Assembly: GCF_001854765.1 (NCBI RefSeq)
Contig: NZ_LJJE01000124.1
Location: 62,001 to 126,000 of the forward strand
From: Vibrio sonorensis
GTDB taxonomy: Bacteria; Pseudomonadota; Gammaproteobacteria; Enterobacterales; Vibrionaceae
DNA length: 64,000 nucleotides
Direction of reading: 5' to 3'
The notes under the pieces are model-generated. The model was not told the DNA's origin and did no database searches. It worked only from the letters and a program-made list of their open reading frames with translations. Both the position numbers and the translations under genes were made by a program. Shown here in pieces: positions 55,180 through 64,000 of this stretch. Within the stretch, counting starts at the first letter, position 1, and each line of letters opens with the position of its first letter.

Positions 55180-57264
55180 TCACCACTTCAGACTGGTTGT
55201 AAGGCCAAAGGTAACTGGCTCGCCTGAGCGCCCGTACCAATTGTTACTCATCGCAAACGCACGTGTAATGTACTCTTCATCAAGTACATTCTTCGCCCAC
55301 AACGTCACATCTACGTTGTCTGATGTGTAACCGGTGCGAAGGTTGAGTACCCCGTAGTCATCCTGCTCTTGCGTATTGGCGACATCAAAGTACATTTTTC
55401 CTAACACGTTGTAGTCTGCGTAGAAGAAGTAGTTTTCCCAGAAATTCAGATCGAAACCAACCGAGTAATCATATCGAGGCGCACTGGCTGGGCGCTTACC
55501 AGACATGTCCGCTGTACCCGTTAGGTTACCGCTTGGGTCAAATGTTCGACTAGTATAATCGGTAAAGTGTGCATCGTTGTAGCCTCCTGATGCAAACAAT
55601 CTAAACTCTGGGGTAACAAACCATGAAAGTTCGGCTTCAATACCACGGCTAACCGTGCTTCCCGCATTTTCAGTGAAGGATTCAGGATAGATCTGCTGTT
55701 CTACTTGTTGGTTGTCCCAATCAATCCAGAACAACGCGGTATTAAATTTCAATCGATTGTCTAACCAATCGCTTTTCATACCGACTTCGTAGTTTAGGGT
55801 AAACTCTGATTCAAATTCCGTTGGATACCCCGGTGGCGTTAACATGTTAAATCCACCGCTCTTGTAGCCGCGAGCGATAGAGCCGTAGAACATGAGATCA
55901 TCGTTTGGATAGTAGTTAACTCCCACTTTTGGCAGAAGCTCTGTTTGATCAACGTCTTGCGAACCGCTTACGCTTGGATTTAGCGCTGACCACTGGTTGT
56001 TAAAGGTAAAGTCAGATTCTTCGTAATCGATGCGAAGACCCGCCATCAGCTCCCATTCAGGAGTAATAGAGTAAAATACATTGCCAAACAACGCGATGTT
56101 GCGCGTATCCGTTTCGGACACCTTATGGTTGGTCAAAGGGAACATACCCATCGGCGTTGGTACCTGCATGTCCATTTTTATATCATTGCTGGCTCTTTCG
56201 TCGAAATAGTACAGACCCGCTAACCAACGCAAATCATCTTCGGTATTTGAGCTAAAGCGAAACTCTTGTGTAAAGCGCTCATGTTCCACATCCATATACA
56301 ATACTGCGACCGGATAAGCAGAAAAATCGCTATCCAAATCGTCTTCTTTGTCTTCTTCGGTATAGGCGGTGATAGACTCAAAATTGATGCTTTCACCTTC
56401 GTAAACGGCCTTAATAGAGCCAGAATAAACATCAGCGTCTACACGACCTTCAAAATCTGAATACACTTTGTGGCTATCGCGTTCAATCTGTTGTAGCGAA
56501 GCAAAAGAGGTGTCTCCATTATCCCTGTGGTGCGCTTCGAATGTCGTAATCACATGCCAATCACTATCTAGTGGCATCCAACCCAACTTTATTCTGCCAT
56601 TGAATTCATCAATATCATCGATATCTTCTTTGCCATCACTTGCGCGTGTCCAATACCCGTCACCATGACGATATTGCAATGCCGCTCGGTAAGCCCACGT
56701 TTCGCTATCTCCAATCGCTCCACCAGAAATAAAGCCCGCTTTGCTCTCGTTATAGTTGCCCATTCCCGCAATGAGTTTGCCTTCGCGTTCAAAGCTTGGG
56801 TCTTTGGTTACAACGCTAATTACACCTGATGAGGCATTACGGCCATATAGTGTACCTTGAGGTCCACGAAGAATTTCTACGCGGTCAGCATCCAATAGCT
56901 CCATGTCAAACATGTGGTAAGGCACCCCATCGACAAGAAAGAGTACAGTTTGGCTACCTTCCATCGTTGGTGTAATACCACGCATTGACATAAAACCGGC
57001 ATCGGAAGGATTACCCGCTTTGATCATAGTAACGTTTGGTGCGCTATTGATTACATCGTATGTGTTTTCAGCACCCGAACGTTCCAACTGCTCATCGGTG
57101 ATAATAGTTGTACTAATTGGTGTTTTTTGTTCTTCTTCCGAGAACTTTTGTGCAGTAACAACTGTTGGTTCGTGGTAGAAGACAGCAGTTTCACTCGCGT
57201 ATGAGTAGCTACAACTCAGGAAACTTGCGACAGCTATAGCAATGCAAGACTTCTTAGCATTCAT
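55180..57264 (-). CDS. TonB-dependent siderophore-type outer-membrane receptor
   Basis: 694-aa receptor. Start MNAKKSCIAIAVASFLSCSY at 57264 has AAAGGA six bases before it; an 18-codon upstream extension is rejected because it would precede the signal peptide. Signal ends YSYAS-ETAVFYHEP; TonB box about PTVVTAQK. Plug: SGAENTYDVINSAPNVTMIK, MSMRGITPTM, EILRGPQGTLYGRNASSGVI. The barrel ends with Trp (GLTTSLKW). First gene of the minus-strand cassette, with a Fur-like box upstream. Ligand unknown. Confidence 0.92.
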   Translation of the reverse strand: MNAKKSCIAIAVASFLSCSYSYASETAVFYHEPTVVTAQKFSEEEQKTPISTTIITDEQLERSGAENTYDVINSAPNVTMIKAGNPSDAGFMSMRGITPTMEGSQTVLFLVDGVPYHMFDMELLDADRVEILRGPQGTLYGRNASSGVISVVTKDPSFEREGKLIAGMGNYNESKAGFISGGAIGDSETWAYRAALQYRHGDGYWTRASDGKEDIDDIDEFNGRIKLGWMPLDSDWHVITTFEAHHRDNGDTSFASLQQIERDSHKVYSDFEGRVDADVYSGSIKAVYEGESINFESITAYTEEDKEDDLDSDFSAYPVAVLYMDVEHERFTQEFRFSSNTEDDLRWLAGLYYFDERASNDIKMDMQVPTPMGMFPLTNHKVSETDTRNIALFGNVFYSITPEWELMAGLRIDYEESDFTFNNQWSALNPSVSGSQDVDQTELLPKVGVNYYPNDDLMFYGSIARGYKSGGFNMLTPPGYPTEFESEFTLNYEVGMKSDWLDNRLKFNTALFWIDWDNQQVEQQIYPESFTENAGSTVSRGIEAELSWFVTPEFRLFASGGYNDAHFTDYTSRTFDPSGNLTGTADMSGKRPASAPRYDYSVGFDLNFWENYFFYADYNVLGKMYFDVANTQEQDDYGVLNLRTGYTSDNVDVTLWAKNVLDEEYITRAFAMSNNWYGRSGEPVTFGLTTSLKW

Positions 57265-57462
57265 GCTTAATCCTTTAACAAGCGCATATCGTTGAAATTT
57301 GAATAGACTTTTGGACAACCTCGATGTCTAGTGCTCGAAAAAGATCACTACCAGCTGCCTTATTTAAAGTTCAGCGGCGCTTTACTATCACTGGCCTTAA
57401 GGCTGCTTTTGATCACAGGTATCCGGTACACGCGGCATGTTGCTACCCCTATAGGTTTTAAC

Positions 57463-57481
57463 GCAAATAATTCTCAATATC
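57463..57481 (-). promoter_or_regulatory. Putative Fur box for the receptor operon
   Basis: Minus-strand GATATTGAGAATTATTTGC agrees with GATAATGAGAATCATTATC at most positions, about 200 bases upstream of the receptor start. Confidence 0.6.
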
Positions 57482-57748
57482 ACCAGTCAAAAATAAAAGC
57501 AGGGTAGAAGTTTTACAATTTAGCCTGTGGCGAAAAGAGGTTATAGATCGATACGGGGAGTAAATGTCCGATACGGGTTATTGGCTATATTTCAACAGTT
57601 TAACCGTATCAAATCGGTTAAAATGGGGCAGATTTCTTTCAAACACGGTACGTTTTAGTCACTGACGAAAATTTGCCAAAAAGCCGACTTCACTGCAAAG
57701 CCGCTTAACTGCCACTCAAGCAAAAAAAATTAACCCATAACCAACCCA

Positions 57749-57767
57749 AATGATATTAGTTCTCATT
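57749..57767 (+). promoter_or_regulatory. Putative Fur box before the flavoprotein gene
   Basis: AATGATATTAGTTCTCATT is a 19-base imperfect palindrome (AATGA..TCATT) of the Fur type, 60-80 bases before the flavoprotein ATG. Confidence 0.65.
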
Positions 57768-57827
57768 TATAGTGATAGAAAGAAATTGTTATGTTATAAC
57801 ATTGCGAAATTATTATGGTAAACCGCA

Positions 57828-58961
57828 ATGACAAACAGTATTCAAACAAAAGTAACGATTATTGGCGCAGGGCCATCAGGGTTGGGTTGCGCCGCCCTGT
57901 TAAAAAAAATGGGTATTCAAGAGAAGGACATGATCATTCTCGACAAGAATGAGGTTGGCAGCAGTTTCGAGGCTTGGCCAAAACAGATGAAAATGATCAC
58001 ACCATCGTTTCCAAGTAACGGTTATCACCAAACCGACCTCAACGCGATTACTCCAGATTCTTCTCCCGCTTTTAGCCTTGGAAGTGAACACCCAAGCGGC
58101 GCGCAGTACGCCTCATACCTCAGAAACATCGCTAAGCTATACGAGCTTAACGTTCGTGAGAATACAGTCGTCACTGAAATTAAACCAACGCCAAGCAACA
58201 CCTTTTATGTTCACACCGATAACCAGACAAAAATTCACACCCAGTTTGTGATTTGGGCTGGCGGTGAATACTTCTTCCCAAACAAAAATTCATTTACTGG
58301 CAGTGAACTCTGTATCCACAACAGCGACGTTTACTCTTGGGATGAGTTTGAACAAGATGAATACACGGTGATAGGGTGTTACGAGAGTGGTGTCGACGCG
58401 GCTTATCACCTTGCTAAGCGTGGTAAAAAAGTCACTATCTTAGACGAAGGAAACCCTGACCAAGGGAGTACTTATGACCCCAGTCGCGTGCTCAGCCCAT
58501 TTACGGCCAGTCGTTTAGCATCGTTAAGTGATTTAGGCTTAGTCACCTTAGAGACAGGTTTTAAGGTCGATAGCATCTCTTCAACTCAGGATGGTTATGA
58601 GCTGATTTCCGATTCTGGCAACAAGCATCATAGCCCCACTACACCAATTAACTGCACTGGTTTCATAACCCATCTGGGCCCTGCTCAAGAGTTATTCGAC
58701 ACGGGAGAGGAAGGCTTTCCTGTTTTGAACATGTTCGATGAATCGACTAAATATCGAAATATCTTCTTATCAGGTCCCAAACTCAAACACGGCGACATAC
58801 TCTTGTGTTTTATCTACAAGTTCCGCGGTCGATTTGCCCGACCATGTAGCATCATAGGTGCTGAGTTAGAACTCGACACTTCCGTATTACAAGAATACCA
58901 ACAGGCGGGAATGCTATTAGACGACTTAACTTGCTGCGAAGAACAAGAGTGCATTTGTTAG
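57828..58961 (+). CDS. FAD/NAD(P)-dependent oxidoreductase (YpdA/flavin-monooxygenase-like)
   Basis: 377-aa flavoprotein. N-terminal FAD Rossmann motif VTIIGAGPSGLGCAALL; WPKQMKMITPSFPSNGYHQ is a monooxygenase-like loop. A second Rossmann motif for NAD(P) follows at about 180 (YTVIGCYESGVDAAYHLAKR). The C-terminus is Cys-rich: CCEEQECIC, a vicinal pair plus CxC, unlike typical YpdA proteins. It is co-directional with the ACR3-like transporter 28 bp downstream. Bacterial flavoprotein-ACR3 pairs (ArsO-type) are linked to trivalent arsenic, but a Fur box and divergent siderophore receptor suggest iron instead. Substrate unresolved. Confidence 0.8.
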   Translation: MTNSIQTKVTIIGAGPSGLGCAALLKKMGIQEKDMIILDKNEVGSSFEAWPKQMKMITPSFPSNGYHQTDLNAITPDSSPAFSLGSEHPSGAQYASYLRNIAKLYELNVRENTVVTEIKPTPSNTFYVHTDNQTKIHTQFVIWAGGEYFFPNKNSFTGSELCIHNSDVYSWDEFEQDEYTVIGCYESGVDAAYHLAKRGKKVTILDEGNPDQGSTYDPSRVLSPFTASRLASLSDLGLVTLETGFKVDSISSTQDGYELISDSGNKHHSPTTPINCTGFITHLGPAQELFDTGEEGFPVLNMFDESTKYRNIFLSGPKLKHGDILLCFIYKFRGRFARPCSIIGAELELDTSVLQEYQQAGMLLDDLTCCEEQECIC

Positions 58962-58989
58962 TCGCCACGCTCAACTAAAGAGGACAACA

Positions 58990-59970
58990 ATGAAAAATTT
59001 GGATTTTTCACATTTATCAAAGATATCTAACCACTCTACGCTGATTATTTTAGTGGCGATAGTGATAGGTTCGACGCTTGGCTTCACTCAGCCTCAAATT
59101 GGGGAGGTCGCCGGTGAACTGGTCGACCCTACGATTCTTGTTTTGGTGTTTTTATTGCTGTTTGAAGTACCGATTAAAGGGATTTTTAAAGGATTTACCA
59201 ACCTAAAGTTTCTCAGCATCGCATGGGTTACCAACTTTGTTGTGATCCCTTTGATTGGCGTTGCTGTCGCTTCGCTGTTTCTCTCTGGCCAAGCGCTCTT
59301 CTATACCGGTCTTGTGATTTACTTTATGGCGCCCTGCACCGACTGGTATTTAGGTTTTATCAGAGTCGCTAAAGGCAATGTGGAACTCGGTGCTGCCCTT
59401 CTTCCTGTTAATATGATCACCCAACTGATTTTGTTCCCCGTTTATCTTTTAATGTTTGATACTTTTGTATCCTACAAAATCGATCTGATGATGCTCATTG
59501 ACTGGTTTATTCAACCACTAGCAGCAGCGGTTGTATTGCGCATAGTTACGCGTCGCTTTATGAGTACTCTACTGGAGCTAAGCCGTATTGCTATTCCTTT
59601 GACGTTAGGATTTCTAGTCGCCAATATCTTTGCCGCCAACATTGGTGTTTTGGCGTCTCACCTATCGATTCTTCCCTTGCTGTTTGGTGCGATCTTTGCC
59701 TTCTTTATCATTACCTTAGTACTAAGTGAATTGGTATCGAAAGCGTTTAATCTGCCCTATGGCGACCACTGTGTTCTCAGCTTCACTACGGCTGCGCGAA
59801 ATGCCCCGCTAATGCTTGGCTTAACAACCGTGGCCATACCTGATCAGCCTTTGATTTACGCCACTATTACCATTGGTATGTTGTTCGAGTTCCCACACCT
59901 TACCGCCATCAAAGCGATCCTACTTAAAAGGCTTTCCGGAACGACTCAGCAAAGCTTAGCAAACAGCTAA
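58990..59970 (+). CDS. ACR3/BASS-type transporter (arsenic resistance-like)
   Basis: 326-aa membrane protein of the bile-acid:sodium symporter/ACR3 superfamily with about ten helices. Landmarks: VDPTILVLVFLLLFEVPIKG, FMAPCTDWYLGFIRVAKGNV (the APCT Cys motif of ACR3 arsenite permeases) and AARNAPLMLGLTTVAIPDQP. The family exports arsenite or moves organic anions. No arsR, arsC or arsH lies near, which weakens a pure arsenic role. AGAGGA precedes the ATG. Ends before a strong terminator. Paired with the flavoprotein. Confidence 0.82.
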   Translation: MKNLDFSHLSKISNHSTLIILVAIVIGSTLGFTQPQIGEVAGELVDPTILVLVFLLLFEVPIKGIFKGFTNLKFLSIAWVTNFVVIPLIGVAVASLFLSGQALFYTGLVIYFMAPCTDWYLGFIRVAKGNVELGAALLPVNMITQLILFPVYLLMFDTFVSYKIDLMMLIDWFIQPLAAAVVLRIVTRRFMSTLLELSRIAIPLTLGFLVANIFAANIGVLASHLSILPLLFGAIFAFFIITLVLSELVSKAFNLPYGDHCVLSFTTAARNAPLMLGLTTVAIPDQPLIYATITIGMLFEFPHLTAIKAILLKRLSGTTQQSLANS

Positions 59971-60000
59971 TACTTGTCCGAGCTAGGCAGATAACAACAA

Positions 60001-60029
60001 AAAGCCACCGTTATAACGGTGGCTTTATC
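60001..60029. terminator. Bidirectional terminator between ACR3-like gene and dCache chemoreceptor
   Basis: Perfect palindrome AAAGCCACCGTTATAACGGTGGCTTT (written here as halves AAAGCCACCGTT and AACGGTGGCTTT), T/A-rich on both sides. Confidence 0.85.
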
Positions 60030-60054
60030 ATGGTATATACAGCTTAATTGGTAG

Positions 60055-61992
60055 TTAAACCCCTTTAAACATATCCACTCTCGTTCTGAGATTGCGCATT
60101 TCTCTGCCTATCGCTCCTGTTGAGGCTTGGCTTTGCTCAAACAGTCTTGATGTCTGTTCACTTTGCGCGCTTAACGTCTCTAAATGCACTCGTATATCAT
60201 TAACTGACTGGTTTTGAGTTGCCGCGCTTTCAGAGATATTCTCATTAATCTCAAACAGCGTTTGCATAAAGCTGTCCAGCTCTTTAATGCGGTTTGCCAC
60301 CTGATTTTGATTGTCTAGCGTTTCAATACTCTTATCACACGACTCGACAATTTGTTCGGTTACTTCTACCGAAGCACCGCGCAATTGCGTGATGATATTT
60401 TGGATCTCATCCGTGGATTGATTGGTTCGTTGTGCAAGTAACCTCACTTCATCGGCAACCACTGCGAATCCTCTGCCTTGCTCTCCTGCTCGTGCGGCTT
60501 CGATAGCGGCATTAAGGGCGAGCAAGTTAGTTTGCTCCGAGATACTGCTGATAATTTCCAAGCCCGAGACAATGTTTTCAATATGACCATTGAGTTGATC
60601 TAAGCTCGCTCTGCTAGACTGCATTCCCTGCTCTAGGTCTCGCAAGTAGGTAAGCGAACTTTGTAACTCCTGATCCGCGCTCTTCAGCTCATCATTACCT
60701 CGGTGTGACAACTCACTCGCATTGGCGGTAAGATCTGACATCTGATTAGACTGCTCGGTGATATCTGCGGAAGCAGAATAAATTTGCTCTACCGATTGGC
60801 GCTCTTGTTCAGAAGCCGAGGCTAACTCAGTTGCTTGCTGATTAAGGTCTTGTATCGCGTTGTCCGTCACTTTAGCCGCTTCGTTTACGGTAGTGAGCGA
60901 ATCTTTTAATGAGCTCAATAAATGTGCAACAGAGCTGGCTAGAGAACCAATTTCTGCTTTGTCTTTTGTCTGAACCTGCACGCGAAGATCGAGGTTATCA
61001 GCAACACTCTTTACATCGTCGCTAATGGAAAGGATTGGTTTGGTTAGCAGTCCAACAGCAAAGTGAAGAACCACAAGTGAACCGAGTATAAACAGGCTAA
61101 TAAACAGCACTGAACTCGCCAATGCCTGATAAACAGGTGCGGTAATCTGTTTTTCTGGTACTTCAACCACTAAGAATCGGTCAAGGGTCGGTACCCAAAT
61201 CGCACCCAAGTAGTAAGTTTGGCCATTGATTACTTTTTCCGCGACGCTGTAGTCGGTCTTACTGCTCAATAAATCTTTGATATGGCTGGTTTCGAATGAC
61301 TCTAGATGTTGTGCATCTCCTTTGGCCTGTATCTCCCCTTGCTCAGTGACTAGCAGTGCATGGCCCTGCTCGCCTATTTTGAGTTTTTCTACCATCTCAA
61401 TGATGCGATTGACGTTCACACCGATCCCCGCGACAGCAATAGGCTTTTGCGTAACTGGATTGATTGCATCAGAGCGGTAGTTGATAAACATCATGAAGAC
61501 TTCGCCAAAATCTTCTAAAGCGAGTTCAAAATCTTGGTCTTTGGCTAGGAAGCTAGGGTAAAAGTCCTTAAAGGGATAATCAGAAAGCATGACGCGTGAG
61601 AAGCCTTCACTAGAAAACTGAATGTATTCCGTTCCTCGGGCGGTTTCTAGTACGGTGAAAGTGGTATCGACCGATACCAAGTCACGCACTTTCGCTAACG
61701 AATCTCCAACTAAATGTGCCTGAGTTTCTGGAGCACCGTCGCGTACCCACTGTTCGATAAACTTGTTGTTGGTCATTAGCTGAGATGCAGACACCATGGG
61801 TAAGATTTCGGCACTGACTTCATAAGACAGCTTTTTTAGCTCATCAGGAAGTCTTTGCTCTTTCAGTTGCGTGAGTTCTTGCTCTAGGGATGTCATTGCC
61901 TGACGTCCAAGAGTGAATACACTGCAAAGAATCAATAGAAAAGCCAAAACGAAGAAAATACGGTTCCGAATCGAAAAAGCATGCCAATTCAT
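60055..61992 (-). CDS. Methyl-accepting chemotaxis protein with dCache sensor domain
   Basis: 645-aa intact chemoreceptor. First helix [20 protein letters not shown], long periplasmic double-Cache domain (about 40-280; [20 protein letters not shown] and [19 protein letters not shown]), second helix [24 protein letters not shown] ([20 protein letters not shown]). Signalling tip [31 protein letters not shown] precedes the ATG. dCache receptors usually bind amino acids, carboxylates or polyamines; this ligand is not inferable. Confidence 0.93.
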   Translation of the reverse strand: MNWHAFSIRNRIFFVLAFLLILCSVFTLGRQAMTSLEQELTQLKEQRLPDELKKLSYEVSAEILPMVSASQLMTNNKFIEQWVRDGAPETQAHLVGDSLAKVRDLVSVDTTFTVLETARGTEYIQFSSEGFSRVMLSDYPFKDFYPSFLAKDQDFELALEDFGEVFMMFINYRSDAINPVTQKPIAVAGIGVNVNRIIEMVEKLKIGEQGHALLVTEQGEIQAKGDAQHLESFETSHIKDLLSSKTDYSVAEKVINGQTYYLGAIWVPTLDRFLVVEVPEKQITAPVYQALASSVLFISLFILGSLVVLHFAVGLLTKPILSISDDVKSVADNLDLRVQVQTKDKAEIGSLASSVAHLLSSLKDSLTTVNEAAKVTDNAIQDLNQQATELASASEQERQSVEQIYSASADITEQSNQMSDLTANASELSHRGNDELKSADQELQSSLTYLRDLEQGMQSSRASLDQLNGHIENIVSGLEIISSISEQTNLLALNAAIEAARAGEQGRGFAVVADEVRLLAQRTNQSTDEIQNIITQLRGASVEVTEQIVESCDKSIETLDNQNQVANRIKELDSFMQTLFEINENISESAATQNQSVNDIRVHLETLSAQSEQTSRLFEQSQASTGAIGREMRNLRTRVDMFKGV

Positions 61993-62360
61993 GAATCATC
62001 CTTATTATAAATTACATAGCCAACGTCATGCATAATTACTTAAAAAGCCTTGCCAGTGAACCAACTTAGGAACTAGCTGGGAAGTTTTAATAACTTGTAA
62101 TCTAGAAATGTGATTGATTCATAACATTGCTGTAATTCAATGTTACAGTTACATTTACAAAAGAGAGGTATTTACATTTAGAAACAATCTGAAAATTCAG
62201 TGTTTTACGAGCTAACTCTCGGTTTACAAGGCTTTAATTCCGCCGAAAAAAACGCCCCAAACCCAATTTAATTTATGATAATGTCCGCTAAAAACTTACT
62301 GTTTAACTTTCTAACAACAAAATGGCGTGCCAGTAACCCCTGTTAGCAACCAACAGTCCA
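61993..62360. other. Spacer, no gene recognised
   Basis: 368 AT-rich bases between the dCache chemoreceptor promoter and the LysR stop. No open frame with a ribosome site and no terminator of good quality seen. Confidence 0.4.
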
Positions 62361-63242
62361 TTACTCAAAACTTAGGTGACTTTTGAGATAGTCCACTAAC
62401 TTGGCAGCTCTTGTGCTAAGCAGTTGCCTTCGATGCCAGATGATGTAAACATCGCGATCTTTTCCCTGCCAATTAGGTAAAACTCTCTGCAACTCACCCG
62501 TCTTAAGTTCATCACACACTTCGGTAATGGGAAGCAAAGATATCCCTAAGCCTTTCATAGTTAACTGCTTGGAAACCAATAAATCATTCAGTTTTATTCG
62601 TTTATTATTCGGCATATAGGTCGTATGGGATGGCACTTCATTTTGATAGAGATCCCAAACGGTTAGCGGTTCAGTCACTATAGTACTGTGTTTATCCAGA
62701 TCTTGCGGAACCACTAGGCTACCAACCGAAACTAAGTAACTGGGGCTTGCAACTAGCACCGTTTGGATCGTGCCGATTTTCACCTGCGTTAAGTCCGAGT
62801 CCTCTTGTTTGCCTACTCGAATAGCGATATCCGCATTGGAGGAGTAAAAATTGGCCATCGCGTTACTAAGCTCTAGCTCTAATTCAATGTTCGCATTGTC
62901 TTTTAAGTAGTTTGACAATGGGTCTTTGACGATACTGGAAAACAAGTTAGTAGGTGCTAACAGCTTAATGTGTCCCTTGTTTCCTGAAACGTCATCTCGA
63001 AGTTCTTTTACAGCGGAATCTAAGGCACTTACGTGGTAGTTAACCTTGTCATACAGCTTGCGACCTTCTCTGGTCATTTCGAACGTATGGCTGTTTCTAT
63101 TGAGAAGTTTACACGATAGATCTGCTTCCAACGTTTTAATACGTCTTCCTATAGTGGAGGATGGGATATCGTTTCTCTTACTGGCGGCTTTAAAGCTACC
63201 GGCTTCCACCACATCAACAAACAAAGCAAGATTATCGTACAT
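62361..63242 (-). CDS. LysR-family transcriptional regulator
   Basis: 293-aa regulator. N-terminal winged HTH: LFVDVVEAGSFKAASKRNDI, STIGRRIKTLEADLSCKLLN. The effector-binding domain (about 90-290) has NADIAIRVGKQEDSDL and ITEVCDELKTGELQRVLPNW. Divergent from the DUF2798 gene, which is the likely target given the usual LysR layout. Confidence 0.92.
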   Translation of the reverse strand: MYDNLALFVDVVEAGSFKAASKRNDIPSSTIGRRIKTLEADLSCKLLNRNSHTFEMTREGRKLYDKVNYHVSALDSAVKELRDDVSGNKGHIKLLAPTNLFSSIVKDPLSNYLKDNANIELELELSNAMANFYSSNADIAIRVGKQEDSDLTQVKIGTIQTVLVASPSYLVSVGSLVVPQDLDKHSTIVTEPLTVWDLYQNEVPSHTTYMPNNKRIKLNDLLVSKQLTMKGLGISLLPITEVCDELKTGELQRVLPNWQGKDRDVYIIWHRRQLLSTRAAKLVDYLKSHLSFE

Positions 63243-63345
63243 ATAAAACTCATATTTGGGTTTTTAACACTCAAATTAAGATATAGAAATCACCAATGGG
63301 TTTCACTATATTTTTCTTACTCAGATACCACTACCGGGATGTAAC

Positions 63346-63564
63346 ATGAAACAACGTATTTTGTTCACCGTCATTATGTCTTTCTTCTTATCGTTTTTTA
63401 TGACGTTATGGGTGACTTTTATCAACTTAGGCTTCACCCCAGACTTTTTGCAATCTTGGGGACGGGCGTTTATGTTGGCTTGGCCTGCTGCGGCTTTTGT
63501 CTCTTTCTTTACCTCTCCGCTTGCACAAAGAATTACGACCAAGGTCATACCTGTAAAATCCTAA
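63346..63564 (+). CDS. DUF2798-family small membrane protein
   Basis: 72-aa protein with two membrane helices: ILFTVIMSFFLSFFMTLWVT and FMLAWPAAAFVSFFTSPLA, joined by NLGFTPDFLQSWGR. This is the DUF2798 pattern. Function unknown. The gene is divergent from the LysR regulator. Confidence 0.85.
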   Translation: MKQRILFTVIMSFFLSFFMTLWVTFINLGFTPDFLQSWGRAFMLAWPAAAFVSFFTSPLAQRITTKVIPVKS

Positions 63565-63648
63565 ACCTCTGATGAGGCTTAGGATTGATTCGGGTCAAGA
63601 CATATATGCCCTGCCCTCACTCGTTATCGAGACCGAACACTCTGCAAG

Positions 63649-64000
63649 CTAGAGTTTAAACAGGGCGACAATATCGTCTAACTTTTGGTTGTTGATTGTG
63701 ATTTCATTAGCGGAAACTAAACTGCCCTTCGCGTTTTCATTCAGTTCGTGAACAATTGAACTGATGTTGTTCATATTGCTACTCAAGTCCAAAGTGACTG
63801 AACTTTGCTCCTGTGATGAAGTCGCGATTTGGGTACTTAAGTCATTGATCGATGAGACCGACATAATCATCTGTTCTAGCTCATTAGTAACATTCGATGT
63901 GGAACGTTCTGTTTCCTCACAATGCGTCATCGTGATGCCAATGGATTCCACTAAAGAGCGATTACCTAAGGTCAATCTTTCGAGAGCGACAGAAATTTCG
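63649..64000 (-). CDS. Methyl-accepting chemotaxis protein, C-terminal part (cut by window edge)
   Basis: The last 117 residues of a chemoreceptor; its reading frame is open through 64000. It ends IATSSQEQSSVTLDLSSNMN, then VALFKL. The QEQSSV segment is the return helix of the signalling hairpin. No pentapeptide tether (xWxxF) for CheR is present. The conserved tip lies beyond the window. Confidence 0.88.
   Translation of the reverse strand, partial: EISVALERLTLGNRSLVESIGITMTHCEETERSTSNVTNELEQMIMSVSSINDLSTQIATSSQEQSSVTLDLSSNMNNISSIVHELNENAKGSLVSANEITINNQKLDDIVALFKL

Larger units (their letters stand above)
57265..57827. other. Divergent control region between receptor and flavoprotein genes
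   Basis: About 560 bases with two Fur-like boxes (listed separately), one near each gene. The rest shows no gene. The arrangement suggests both directions respond to iron. Confidence 0.5.

Overview
The window reads as part of a Vibrio-type gammaproteobacterial chromosome, most likely the second chromosome. Four things point there: a Qrr quorum-sensing small RNA with LuxO sites and a sigma-54 promoter, a GGA-rich Csr-type small RNA with a VarA/GacA box, a tonB-exbB-exbD-hutBCD haem locus divergent from hutX-hutZ, and a maltose locus with malK divergent from malEFG. In V. cholerae the haem and maltose loci are both on chromosome II. The species cannot be named from the sequence alone.

Layout. 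1-5.4 kb: the 3' part of a hybrid histidine kinase, three small hypothetical genes (two of them below 80 codons and easily missed) and a GHSRG alpha/beta hydrolase. 6-12.8 kb: an envelope-flavoured accessory block with a lipoprotein hydrolase, an MscS channel, an MltF-like lytic transglycosylase, a three-gene DUF2589 operon and a stand-alone Mor-like regulator. 12.8-16.1 kb: a regulatory-RNA stretch with a 16-bp RNA hairpin, Qrr, an AraC/GyrI regulator, a Csr-type RNA and a dCMP-deaminase-like gene. 16.1-24.8 kb: a hybrid kinase divergent from a PstS-like/porin pair, GAPDH, a lipoprotein hydrolase and a thioesterase. 24.9-30.8 kb: the maltose transporter with a MicX-like 3' RNA. 30.8-37.4 kb: haem uptake and TonB1. 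37.5-44.1 kb: first AraC/TonB-receptor/RhtX-FptX-type siderophore cassette. 44.2-52.3 kb: two chemoreceptors, a toxin-antitoxin pair, GNATs, a CPBP protease and a protein of three fused RidA domains. 53-60 kb: second receptor/AraC/RhtX-FptX-type cassette, divergent from a flavoprotein/ACR3-like pair, with two Fur-like boxes between them. 60-64 kb: a dCache chemoreceptor, LysR/DUF2798 and the end of another chemoreceptor.

How they work together. Iron and haem acquisition dominates: TonB1-ExbB1-ExbD1 can energise both TonB-dependent receptors, HutBCD moves haem inward, and HutX/HutZ carry and degrade it. Qrr (LuxO) and the Csr RNA (VarS/VarA) both feed Vibrio quorum-sensing output.

Quality warning. 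Nine genes are broken at 13 places between about 0.3 and 48 kb. Every break is repaired by adding exactly one base, and none needs a base removed or a nonsense codon changed. That uniform pattern looks more like under-called bases in the assembly than gene decay, so entries typed as pseudogene here may be intact in the organism. Gene starts were moved inward where a Shine-Dalgarno sequence and family length argued for it.
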